From NCBI RefSeq assembly GCF_019084045.1, contig NZ_JAHRED010000005.1:124001-188000 (forward strand): a stretch of 64,000 bases of DNA. Reading direction: 5' to 3'. The DNA comes from Paeniglutamicibacter quisquiliarum (GTDB lineage: Bacteria > Actinomycetota > Actinomycetes > Actinomycetales > Micrococcaceae). The notes beneath the pieces were generated by a model that was not told the DNA's origin, searched no databases, and was given only the letters and a program-made list of their open reading frames with translations. Made by a program: the position numbers and the translations under genes. Below, piece by piece: positions 15,933 to 24,500 of the stretch; the stretch's first letter is position 1, and every line of letters begins with the position of its first letter.

Positions 15933-17045
15933 CTAGTCCCAGCTGCCGGTGGCCAGCAGCCGCTCGATCCGGCCGGTGTAGGGCGCCGGGTCCAGTCCGG
16001 CCGCCGCGAGCCAGCCGTCGTCGTAGTAGGAGGTGGCGTAGCGTTCCCCGTTGTCGCACAACAGCGAGACGACCGACCCCTTCTCGCCTGCGGCCAGCAT
16101 GTTCGCCACGACCTGCCAGGCCAGCCAGAGGTTGGTGCCGGTCGAGGGCCCGGCGCACAGGTGCGCGAAGTCCTGCAGGTGGCGCATCGCGGCCACCGAG
16201 GCGGCATCGGGCACCGTGGCGAGGAAATCGATGACGCCGGGCACGAAGCTGGGTTCCGGCCGCGCCCGGCCGATGCCCTCGATGCGGCTGGGGGTGCCCG
16301 TGGCGGCGAGCGGGTCGCCGCCGGCGGTGGCCGCCTGCCAGGCCGGCAGGAACGCCGAGCCCTCGGGGTCCGCCACCGCCAGGCGCGTGGCATGGCGGTG
16401 GTAGCGGGCGTAGCGCCCGATGGTCGCCGAGGTCCCGCCGGTTCCCGCGCCCACCACGATCCAGGACGGCACCGGGTGCTCCTCCATGGCCAGCTGGCCG
16501 AAGATCGACTCGGCGATGTTGTTGTTCCCGCGCCAGTCCGTGGCGCGCTCGGCGTAGGTGAACTGGTCCATGTAGTGCCCCTGGGTGGCCGCGGCCAGCC
16601 GCTCGGACTCCGCATACACTGCCGAGGGGTCCTGCACCAGGTGGCAGGTCCCGCCCGTGGCCTCGATGAGCGCGATCTTCTCCGGGGAGGTGCCCGCGGC
16701 CATCACCGCGATGAACGGCAGGCCCAGCAGCTTGGCGTAGTACGCCTCGGAGACCGCGGTGGACCCGGAGGATGCCTCCACGATCGTGGTGCCCTCGGTG
16801 ATCCACCCGTTGACCAGTCCGTAGAGGAACAGCGAGCGGGCCAGCCGGTGCTTGAGGCTGCCGGTGCGGTGCGTCGACTCGTCCTTCAGGTACAGGTCGA
16901 TGCCCCACTCGCGGGGCAGGTCCAGCCGGTGCAGGTGCGTGTCGGCCGAGCGCATCGACTCGGCCTCGATGGTGCGGACCGCCGCATCGACCCACGCACG
17001 GGTTCCGGAGGGACGGGGCAGCGAAATCAGGGGCGAAGTATCCAC
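15933..17045 (-). CDS. PLP-dependent cysteine synthase-family protein, Cds1-like L-cysteine desulfhydrase
   Basis: This 370-residue fold-type II PLP enzyme has the Schiff-base Lys65 in [10 protein letters not shown], the substrate loop SSGST at 92-96 and a glycine-rich phosphate-binding loop [13 protein letters not shown]. The sequence differs from CysK/CysM (no TGGT-I cluster at the usual place, His after the Lys) and resembles what I recall of mycobacterial Cds1 (Rv3684), which degrades L-cysteine to pyruvate, ammonia and H2S. A rhodanese gene 2.2 kb away also handles sulfane sulfur, but the two are not in one operon. The family call is firm and the specific reaction is inferred. Confidence 0.8.
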   Translation of the reverse strand: MDTSPLISLPRPSGTRAWVDAAVRTIEAESMRSADTHLHRLDLPREWGIDLYLKDESTHRTGSLKHRLARSLFLYGLVNGWITEGTTIVEASSGSTAVSEAYYAKLLGLPFIAVMAAGTSPEKIALIEATGGTCHLVQDPSAVYAESERLAAATQGHYMDQFTYAERATDWRGNNNIAESIFGQLAMEEHPVPSWIVVGAGTGGTSATIGRYARYHRHATRLAVADPEGSAFLPAWQAATAGGDPLAATGTPSRIEGIGRARPEPSFVPGVIDFLATVPDAASVAAMRHLQDFAHLCAGPSTGTNLWLAWQVVANMLAAGEKGSVVSLLCDNGERYATSYYDDGWLAAAGLDPAPYTGRIERLLATGSWD

Positions 17046-17182
17046 CGTTCCACCCTACCCAAGCAACGGCCGGGGAACGGGCGGCGCCATGCCCGCCGCT
17101 CCGGCCCGAGGGATACTGGTCGAGCGGAACAACACCGGCGATCGCCGAAGAAGAAATCCGGGCGTAGGCCCTGTCCGGGATA

Positions 17183-17216
17183 CCGACGCCACCCCCAAGA
17201 GCGGGGGCGGCGTCGG
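17183..17216. terminator. Stem-loop upstream of the Cds1-like gene
   Basis: CCGACGCC-A-CCCCC pairs with GGGGG-C-GGCGTCGG around a short loop, with one mismatch in the middle. There is no T-run. Its role is unknown. Confidence 0.4.
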
Positions 17217-17408
17217 GCGCTTCTTCACCGGCGCCTCACGCCGGCCGCTAGGCACGAACCGAATCCAAACAAATGAGCATGGGATCCCTGGAAGAGATTC
17301 CGTCATGGGCCACCCATCGAAACCAACAGTTCACAGCCCGTCTCAAAGGCGCCTCATAGGCCGATCGACTTAAGTGATAACAGGCCGCCCTTCCCGGGCC
17401 GTGAATTA

Positions 17409-17436
17409 ACGGCCGTTGGATTGCGGACACGGCCGT
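17409..17436. repeat. Two ACGGCCGT palindromes spaced exactly 20 bp
   Basis: The self-complementary octamer ACGGCCGT occurs at 17409-17416 (extended to AACGGCCGTT) and again at 17429-17436. The centre-to-centre distance is 20 bp, about two helical turns, as in operators bound by paired dimers. Confidence 0.5.
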
Positions 17437-17669
17437 GGCCGTATCGCTAAGGGTGCCCGTCATACATGGAGAGGGGACACTGGCCGTGCCCGACGTGTGG
17501 GGCTGGAACGCCACCACGGGGACGTGGCAAGTTCAATTTGACCGCGTGGGGCGCCGACCAATACAGAGGCGCCGCTAGCGTCCCCGCACACACGACAGCA
17601 GATGCACGGGCCCTTGGATTCCCGCTCACATTTGCCGCAGACCCATACAAGAAACGGTCCATCTCAAGG

Positions 17670-17714
17670 TAAGCCAGACGCCCTCCCTGAACCCAGAGGA
17701 GGGTGTCGGGCTTA
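17670..17714 (-). terminator. Long stem-loop after the serine protease gene
   Basis: A 17-bp stem (17670-17686 with 17698-17714) with one mismatch and one wobble lies 66 bp beyond the protease stop codon. It is terminator-like, though without a clear T-run on the minus strand. Confidence 0.5.
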
Positions 17715-17779
17715 GCTTAACAAGACCGCGGCCGCCGCACACCAAGGTGAGGTTTCAGCGGTTGCGGAGTCCGCGGCAG

Positions 17780-18637
17780 TTACAGGTAAGGGGCCAGCCA
17801 GTCCTGCACCACGGGGATGTCCACTCGCTGATACCCACCGAGGTAACGGCAGTTCGAAGTGTACGTATAACTGGTCACTGCCACGAGATAGCCATTGAGA
17901 AAGACCGGACCACCGGAGTCTCCGAAGCAGGTCCCGCCGCCGCCGCGGCTATCGTTGGGGGTGCCCTGGAGTTGAAGGATCTGCGGCGTGAGCTTCTGTC
18001 CCGGAGATGTGGTGTAGCGGCGGATCAACGGGTAGGACATTGGCTGCGGCTTCTGCGGACCGGTCTCCGGCTTGCGCACCTCGGTGCCGTAGCCGACGAC
18101 CTCGAAGATCGTCCGGTTCAAGACGGGCTGCCCAAACTGGTCCAGGTAATCCACCGGAGCGAGCATCGCCGGGGCGATGTTGGTGACCGGATCATCGAGC
18201 ACGATGATTCCCACGTCGTTCCAGTTAGCCAAATCCGTAAAATCCGAATAGTCGGGATGCGCTATTGGTGTTCCCCACAGATAACCGGCCGCTTCGAGCT
18301 CTTCCGGGGTGTAGCCAATGCCCGGATCCGCTGCAACGGGTAACGGACTCGGGGGTTCCTCCGCGATCACTGATTCGAAGGTCACCAGCGTCACGCCGGC
18401 GGTTCCCTCGGTGCAGTGCGCCGCTGTGATCAGCACGGTCGGTGAAATCAGCGTCGCCGAGCACCGATACCGCAGGCCGTCCGCCAGGTCGTAGAAAACG
18501 ATGAGACCGACGTTGGGGTGGCGGTTGCCGTCCGGCTGGCCGCCCGTGACCGCCGGTGCCGGCAACGCACCACCAATGACCAGTGTGAGGGTTGCCGCTA
18601 CGACAAGCGCCAATCTTCTGAGGAGACGTTTCATCAT
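17780..18637 (-). CDS. Secreted trypsin-like serine protease (S1 family)
   Basis: This 285-residue protein has a signal peptide (MMKRLLRRLALVVAATLTLV, then a small-residue cleavage region near residue 28). The catalytic triad is complete: His74 in TAAHC, Asp141 in WNDVGIIVL and Ser241 in CFGDSGGP. Cysteines at 59/75 and around 237/264 can form the usual disulfides. The mature end reads VTGGQPDG instead of the classical IVGG activation sequence, so the activation mode may differ. The gene sits in an island of lower G+C with no gene on either side for several hundred bases, which suggests acquisition by transfer. Confidence 0.88.
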   Translation of the reverse strand: MMKRLLRRLALVVAATLTLVIGGALPAPAVTGGQPDGNRHPNVGLIVFYDLADGLRYRCSATLISPTVLITAAHCTEGTAGVTLVTFESVIAEEPPSPLPVAADPGIGYTPEELEAAGYLWGTPIAHPDYSDFTDLANWNDVGIIVLDDPVTNIAPAMLAPVDYLDQFGQPVLNRTIFEVVGYGTEVRKPETGPQKPQPMSYPLIRRYTTSPGQKLTPQILQLQGTPNDSRGGGGTCFGDSGGPVFLNGYLVAVTSYTYTSNCRYLGGYQRVDIPVVQDWLAPYL

Positions 18638-19291
18638 CTTGCTCTTTCCATTGAGTAACTGGACAAGCTCATTGACGGACTGGCCTTAAGAACAGCACAG
18701 ATCATCGAGTTTGGCGAGACTCTAACGGTTCGATCCAATGGGGAATCCACGAAGCGCGCGTCCTTGTAGCCAAATCCGTTGATTCGTCCGGCAATCGGTT
18801 TGTCCGGCTCGGAATTTCGAAGCGTTCCAGAAGGGGGTCCTTGGCCAGCGGTACATGCGCCGAGGACTTCGGAAATTTCCAAAACAGCTGCCATTGGCAC
18901 AGTCGCTGCGCGGCGCCACGGACATAGACATTAAGTTGACTCGCCGCGAGGTCAGGCTCAGCACTGGCGAGTCGGATTTGAGCGTGGTGCGTACCAGGCA
19001 AGGGAATGGGCGTCGCCGCGGCAATTGGCAAGCTGCGCGGAAAGCAGGCCAAAGACTCCAACGCAGGATGCACACCTGGAATCCATTCACCGGGAGGGAA
19101 GGCACACTACTGTTGAAATTGCCGAACTCTTCGGCACAGGCCGGTTCGGCGTGTAGTGGGACAACAACCATGCGCGCCAAAGGGATGGCCGGTTGCGGCG
19201 TCGTTCGGCGTGCCGGAACCGTGCCGAGGAGCCGGGAGCCTCAAGGCCGTCGCCTTCGGGCAAGGACGACAGATACAAGGAGCGTGCACAC
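18638..19291. other. Gene-poor, lower-G+C intergenic island (right part)
   Basis: About 650 bp without a supported gene. Overlapping frames of 88-152 codons exist on both strands between 18634 and 19313, but none has a recognisable domain, a ribosome-binding site or coherent codon use. The tract may be a decayed gene. The last 40 bp contain the AAGGAG that serves the sulfurtransferase. Confidence 0.45.
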
Positions 19292-20146
19292 GTGGGTGGA
19301 CATCGGACATTGATCTCCGCGGGGGAACTGGCACGGTTGCTGGAAGCGGACAGCGACACAGTGCTGCTGGACGTGCGCTGGGCCTTGGGCGATGATCGGG
19401 GCGCGGAGCAACACGCGGCCGGGCATCTGCCCGGAGCCGTCTTCGTTGACCTGGAGACCGAGCTCTCCGGCCCTCCGGACCCCGCCGAAGGCCGCCACCC
19501 GCTGCCCGCACCGCAGGACTTTGCCGCAGCGGCGCGTCGCTGGGGCATCAACGCGCACTCCACCGTGGTGCTTTACGACGCCACCGGGGCGCTGGCCGCG
19601 TCCCGCGGCTGGTGGCTGCTGCGCCACGCCGGGCTCACCGACGTCAGGGTGCTGGACGGGGGTCTGGATGCCTGGATCGCCGGAGGGCACCGGCTGGAGT
19701 CCGGAGATCGCATCCCGGAGCCCGGGGACGCAAACCCGGGCTGGGGCCACATGCCGGTCATCGACATCGAGGCTGCCGCCTCGTTCCCCGACCATGGGAT
19801 CCTGCTCGATTCCCGCGCCGCAGAGCGCTACAGCGGGCAGAGCGAGCCGATTGACCCGCGCGCCGGGCACATCCCCGGGGCACGCAACCGCCCGACGACG
19901 GAGAACCTCACAGCTGACAAACGATTCCTGGATCCCGCCGAACTGGCCCGCGCCTATGTGCAGTTGGGTGTAGGCACCGGACCCGGGGCGCCGGAGGTGG
20001 CGGCGTACTGCGGCTCGGGGGTCACCGCGGCCCACCAGGTGCTCGCGCTGGAAACCATCGGTGTGCACGCTGCGCTATTTCCCGGCTCTTGGTCCCAATG
20101 GAGCGCGGATCCCACCCGCCCCGGAGCGACAGGGTCCACCCCGTGA
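19292..20146 (+). CDS. sseA: Thiosulfate/3-mercaptopyruvate sulfurtransferase (tandem rhodanese)
   Basis: This 284-residue protein consists of two rhodanese domains. The N-terminal one (about 1-140) is inactive, with Asp96 in the loop position. The C-terminal one carries the active-site Cys240 in YCGSGVTA, a loop typical of 3-mercaptopyruvate or thiosulfate sulfurtransferases. It moves sulfur from a donor to cyanide or thiols in the cytoplasm. The start is GTG 19292 with AAGGAG nine bases upstream. The frame extends further upstream, but that stretch is basic and unconserved. Confidence 0.9.
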   Translation: MGGHRTLISAGELARLLEADSDTVLLDVRWALGDDRGAEQHAAGHLPGAVFVDLETELSGPPDPAEGRHPLPAPQDFAAAARRWGINAHSTVVLYDATGALAASRGWWLLRHAGLTDVRVLDGGLDAWIAGGHRLESGDRIPEPGDANPGWGHMPVIDIEAAASFPDHGILLDSRAAERYSGQSEPIDPRAGHIPGARNRPTTENLTADKRFLDPAELARAYVQLGVGTGPGAPEVAAYCGSGVTAAHQVLALETIGVHAALFPGSWSQWSADPTRPGATGSTP

Positions 20147-20174
20147 GCCGCTGGCCCGGTGCCGGCGGGCGCGG

Positions 20175-20180
20175 TAGGTT
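20175..20180 (+). promoter_or_regulatory. -10 element of a leaderless promoter (alcohol dehydrogenase remnant)
   Basis: TAGGTT lies six bases before the ATG at 20187, with no ribosome-binding site between. The promoter looks intact although the downstream gene is damaged. It would also transcribe the HIT gene. Confidence 0.45.
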
Positions 20181-20186
20181 CGGATC

Positions 20187-20987
20187 ATGATCGGACGTCC
20201 CAAGCCCCCGCCCCGTGATGCCGCCGCGCGGATCCGCGAGCATGCCGGCGCAGCAAGGTCCCCGGCGCCGGGCACCGCGCCGACGGTGGCCGCACTGGGC
20301 ATCGCCGAACCCGGCGGGCTGCTGGTGCCGTTGCGGCTCCCGCACCGGGCCCCGGGTCCGGGTGAGGTGGCCATCGAGGTGAGGTACTGCTCCGTGTGCG
20401 CCTGCGACGTGCGCGCCGGCCGCGCGCAAGGGTCCACGGGCCTTCCCCTGGTGCCGGGCCACGGCATCGTCGGCGTCGTCGCCGAAACCGGGCCCGGGGT
20501 CCGAGAACTGGAACCGGGAACCCTGGTGGGCGTGGGCGCGGTGGTCGATGGCTGCAGCACCTGCGCCGCATGCCGCGGGGGCGCCGGAAGGGACTGCGTC
20601 CGGGCGGTGCCGACCTATGGGGCGCGTAACCCGCGCACCGGGGAGCACACCCGCGGCGGCTACGCCAAGCGCATCCTCGTGCACCGGGACTTCGTGCTGC
20701 ACATCGCCCCCGAGCTTGAACCCGCGCGGGCCGCGGCCCTGTTCTGCCCCCGGACCCGGGCGCACGCCGTGCTGGGCCCCCACCCTGCGGGGGAGGGCAC
20801 CGCGCCATTGGTAGGCTCGGAGGCGGAAACCCGCCAGCTGCCCGCATCCGGCGCGGAGGAGCTGCCGGCCGCCGACATCGAGCTGGTGGGCGCCGACGAG
20901 CTCAATGAGACGTGGGAGCGGATTGCCGCCGGCCCGGGACACCGCATGTTTGTACTGGACCTCGCCACATGGGGCGGGAACGACTAG
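20187..20987 (+). CDS. Internally deleted zinc-type alcohol dehydrogenase (CAD family)
   Basis: The 266-residue frame is about 80-100 residues shorter than cinnamyl-type alcohol dehydrogenases. The GroES-like catalytic half is present (about 45-190): YCSVCACD, VPGHGIVGVVAETGPGV and a structural-zinc set at Cys123, 126, 129 and 137. The family's C-terminal closing strand is also present (DIELVGADELNETWERI, then MFVLDLATW, 230-262). The whole nucleotide-binding Rossmann domain that should stand between them is missing, replaced by about 40 unrelated residues. The Glu after the zinc-ligand His92 is Gly93, and the His after the catalytic Cys71 is Ala. Dehydrogenase activity is not expected. The frame is nevertheless open and has a plausible promoter. 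Confidence 0.75.
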   Translation: MIGRPKPPPRDAAARIREHAGAARSPAPGTAPTVAALGIAEPGGLLVPLRLPHRAPGPGEVAIEVRYCSVCACDVRAGRAQGSTGLPLVPGHGIVGVVAETGPGVRELEPGTLVGVGAVVDGCSTCAACRGGAGRDCVRAVPTYGARNPRTGEHTRGGYAKRILVHRDFVLHIAPELEPARAAALFCPRTRAHAVLGPHPAGEGTAPLVGSEAETRQLPASGAEELPAADIELVGADELNETWERIAAGPGHRMFVLDLATWGGND

Positions 20988-20996
20988 GGAGGGTGC

Positions 20997-21425
20997 ATGA
21001 GCACGCTGTTTACCAAGATCATCGAGGGGGAAATCCCCGGCCGCTTCGTCTGGAAGGACGAACACGCCGTGGCATTTTTGACCATCGGCCCGATCACCCA
21101 CGGGCACACCCTGGTGGTGCCGCGCGAGGAAGTCGACCACTGGGTCGATGCCCCGGCCGGGCTGATGAACCACCTGCTCGAGGTGGCCGGGCACATCGGA
21201 CGTGCCCAGGTGCGGGCTTTCGGCTCCGAGCGGGCAGGGCTCATGATTGCCGGGTTCGAGGTCCCGCACCTGCACGTGCACGTGTGGCCCACCAACTCGC
21301 TGGCCGACTTCGACCTGGCCCGGGCAGAGAGCAACCCGGACCCGGCAACGATGGACGCGAACGCGCAGAAGCTGCGTGAAGCACTGCGGGCCGACGGCCA
21401 CGGGGAGCTGATCCCCGACGCCTAG
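20997..21425 (+). CDS. HIT family protein (histidine triad hydrolase)
   Basis: This 142-residue protein has the histidine triad HLHVHVW near residue 91 and the N-terminal signature FTKIIEGEIPGRFVWKDE. HIT proteins of this type hydrolyse nucleoside phosphoramidates or dinucleotides such as AMP-lysine or Ap4A. The gene begins 9 bp after the alcohol dehydrogenase remnant and probably depends on its promoter, which could explain why that promoter region is kept. A Shine-Dalgarno-like GGGAGG precedes the ATG. Confidence 0.92.
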   Translation: MSTLFTKIIEGEIPGRFVWKDEHAVAFLTIGPITHGHTLVVPREEVDHWVDAPAGLMNHLLEVAGHIGRAQVRAFGSERAGLMIAGFEVPHLHVHVWPTNSLADFDLARAESNPDPATMDANAQKLREALRADGHGELIPDA

Positions 21426-21456
21426 ACCCGGGGCCCGGACCCGGGGCCCGGACCCG
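21425..21456. repeat. Tandem 13-bp direct repeat after the HIT gene
   Basis: GACCCGGGGCCCG is repeated twice in tandem (21425-21437, 21438-21450) with a partial third copy. The first copy overlaps the HIT stop codon. It may have arisen by slippage, and a copy number differing between strains would be plausible. Confidence 0.6.
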
Positions 21457-21511
21457 ACGCATGGACCGCGCCCCGGGCCCGGGAACGCCGGTTGCCCGGC
21501 CCGAACGCAGA

Positions 21512-21547
21512 ACTGCCCGGGACGATCGCGAGATCGTCCCGGGCAGT
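21512..21547. terminator. Terminator-like hairpin between HIT and hrpA
   Basis: ACTGCCCGGGACGATC and GATCGTCCCGGGCAGT form a perfect 16-bp stem with a GCGA tetraloop (GNRA type). It lies between two convergent genes and would serve both. No T-run follows. Confidence 0.7.
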
Positions 21548-21582
21548 CGTGCGTTGCCGGCGGGCCCGTGCCCCGGGAGCAC

Positions 21583-24500
21583 CTACTTCGCCGCGGCCAG
21601 CCCCTCGCGCATCGCGGTGCGGATCCGCTTGGCGGAGACCGAGTAGGCGGTGCCCAGCTCCTGGGCGAAGAGCGAGACCCGGTACTCCTCCAGCATCCAC
21701 TTCACCGCCGCCAGCGGGGCCGGGGTGCGCACCCCCGCCACCAGCTGCCCCAGGGCCGCGTCGTACTCGTCCTCCAGTCCCTGGATGTCCAGGGTCGCGG
21801 CGTTGTCGCGCGCAAGGTGCCCGGTGCCGAGCTTTTCCAGCCGCTTTTCGATGGCGGCGATGTAGCGCGGCAGCTGGGCCAGCTGCGCGTAGCCGGTGTT
21901 GGCCACGAAGCCCGGGTACACCAGCTGCTCGAGCTGGGACTTCACGTCGTTCAGCGCGTTGACCAGGGCCAGCGAGGAGGCGGACTTCAGCTCCTTGTTG
22001 ATCCGCCGGGTGCCGGAGAGCACCTTCTCCACGATGGCGGTGACCGCGAAGACGGTGTCGATCAGCTCGGCGCGGACCCGCTCGTAGAGCGCATCGAAGC
22101 CGGCCTTGTCAAAGGGCAGCGTCTCGGGGACCAGCCGGTCCACCGCCGCCATGGTGCAGTCCTGGATCAGCGAGGCGACCGACCCGTGCGGGTTTTGCGT
22201 GAACACCAGCTTTTCCTGGTTGTTCAGGTGGTCAAGGACGTACCGGGCGGGGGACGGGACCTTGAGCAGCAGCAGCCGGATGACGCCGGTGCGGTGCGCG
22301 GCCAGCTGCTCGACGGGGTTGCGGAAGACCGTCAGGCGCACCGAGGCCTTCTCGTCCAGCAGCGCCGGGTAGGCGGTGACCTGCTGCCCGGCGACCTGCG
22401 TGACGACCTTGGGGGTGATGGAGCCGTTGATGCCCACCCCGGTGTCCCAGTCGGTCAGCCCGGTGCGTTCCCACACCGTGGTCGCCACCACCGGCACTCC
22501 GCCGGGACGCGATGCGGCGGCAGCGGGGGACTTGGGCCCCTGGCCCTTGGCACCCCGCCCCTTTTTCCCGTCGGAGGCCCCGGAGGTGCCGGCGGCCGGG
22601 CCTGTGGGCAGCGCCGCCCCGGGCTTGACGCCGAGCGAACGGGCCAGGGCCGAGCGGTTGGCCGCGGCAAGCGTCTGCTGCAGCACGGGCAGGTCCTGGG
22701 ACTCGTCCAGGATCTTGGCATCTGAGTCCACGACGGTGAAGGTGAAGCGCAGGTGGGGCGGCAGGGCCTCCCAGTTCCAGGAACCCGGGGGGATCACCAC
22801 GCCCTTGAGCCGGCGCAGCACCAGCTCCAGGGAAGCGGCAAGGTCGTCGGTCTCCGGGGTGAAGTCGGCCTCCAGCGCGGCCACGGCGGTGCGGGCGACG
22901 TCGGGGGCAGGGACGAAGTTCTTGCGGATCGCCTTGGGCAGCGACTTGATCAGCGCGGTGACCAGCTCCACGCGCAGCCCGGGGATGAGCCAGCGGAAGC
23001 GCACGGGGTCAAGCTGGTTCAGGAAGAGCACCGGCACGCGCACCGAGACGCCGTCGGATTCCCCGGCACGCGCGGCCGGGTTGTATTCGTAGACCAAATC
23101 CAGGTCAAGGGTGCCGTGGCGCCAGGTGCGCGGGAAGGCAGCCTCGTCCAGTTCGGTGGCATCGGCCTGGAGCATGTCCTCCGGGTTGAAGTCCAGCAGC
23201 GTCGGGTTCTCGTGCTGCGCGGCCTTCCACCAGCGGTCGAAGTGCCGCTCGGAGAGAACCTCGGGGCCCAGCTTCGAATCGTAGAACTCGAACAGGTCCT
23301 CGTCGCTCACGCGCAGGTCGCGCCGGCGCATGCGGGTCTCGAGTTCCTCGATGTCCTCGAGCACCCGGCGGTTACGGGCGAAGAACTTGTGGTGGGTCTT
23401 CCAGTCGCCCTCCACCAGCGCGTTGCGGATGAACAGCTCGCGGCAGAGTTCCGGGTCCACCTTCGAGTACTGGATGCGGCGGCGCGGCACGATCGGCAGG
23501 CCGAAGAGCGTGACCTTCTCGTACCCCATGACCGCGCCGGAGTTCCGCGACCAGTGCGGTTCGGAGTAGCTGCGCTTGAGCAGGTCCCCGGCGACCTCCT
23601 CGACCCACTTGGGATCCAGCCGGGCCACGGTGCGTGCCCAGAGCCGGGAAGTCTCCACCAGCTCGGCGGCCATGACCCACTCGGTGGACTTCCGCGACAG
23701 GGCGGAGCCGGGGAAGACGGAGAAGCGGGTTCCGCGCGCGCCGACGTACTCGCGCTTGCGCTCGTCCCAGGAGCCCACGTGCCCCAGCAGCCCGGTGAGC
23801 AGCGAAATGTGGATGGCGTCCTCGTTCGCGGCCGGGTCCACCGGCTCGGGGGAGATCGCGATGCCCAGCGGCCTGGCCAGTTGGCGCAGCTGGGTGAACA
23901 GGTCCTGCCACTCGCGAACGCGCAGGTAGTTGATGAATTCGTTCTTGCACAGCCGGCGGAACGCGGAGGAGGATAGTTCCTTCTGCTTTTCCTGCAGGTA
24001 GCGCCAGAGGTTCAGCAGCGAGGAGAAGTCCGACTTCGCGTCCATGAAGCGCTTGTGCATCTCGGCGGCGCGCTCGCGCTTGCCGGTTTCCTCGCTGGGC
24101 CGCTCGCGCGGGTCCTGGATGGACAGCGCGGCGGCGAGCACCATGACCTCCTTGGCGCAGCCGCGGGAGCCGGCCTCGACGATCATCCGGCCCAGCCGCA
24201 CGTCCACCGGCAGCTGCGCCAGCGACTTGCCGACCGGGGTGATGGTGGCCTCGGCGCCGGTGTTCAGGGCGCCGAGCTCGCGCAGCAGCGCCACGCCGTC
24301 GTTGACCGACTTGGCATCCGGCGGCTGGACGAAGGGGAAGTCCGCGACGTCGCGCGCGGTGCGCACCACGCCCATCGAGCTCATCTGCAGGATCACCGCG
24401 GCAAGGTTGGTGCGCAGGATCTCCGGGTCGGTGAACGCGGGGCGCGACTCGAAGTCGTCCTGCGAATAGAGGCGGATGGCGATGCCGTCGGACACGCGCC

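Larger units (their letters stand above)
17046..17779. other. Gene-poor, lower-G+C intergenic island (left part)
   Basis: About 730 bp without a convincing gene. Short frames exist on both strands (for example 17466-17672 plus), but they lack family features and ribosome-binding sites. Base composition is visibly less G+C-rich than the neighbours, particularly 17240-17480. The region contains a stem-loop at 17183-17216, two palindromes at 17409-17436 and a long stem-loop at 17670-17714. Confidence 0.5.

Noticed and set aside
17466-17672. 68-codon plus-strand frame with a CPTCG motif
   Set aside because: One CxxC is not enough, it has no ribosome-binding site, and codon use and composition look random. 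An equally long frame exists on the other strand.
18855-19313. 152-codon plus-strand frame before the rhodanese gene
   Set aside because: It overlaps the rhodanese start in another frame and is Arg/Gly-rich without conserved features. Competing minus-strand frames of equal length exist.
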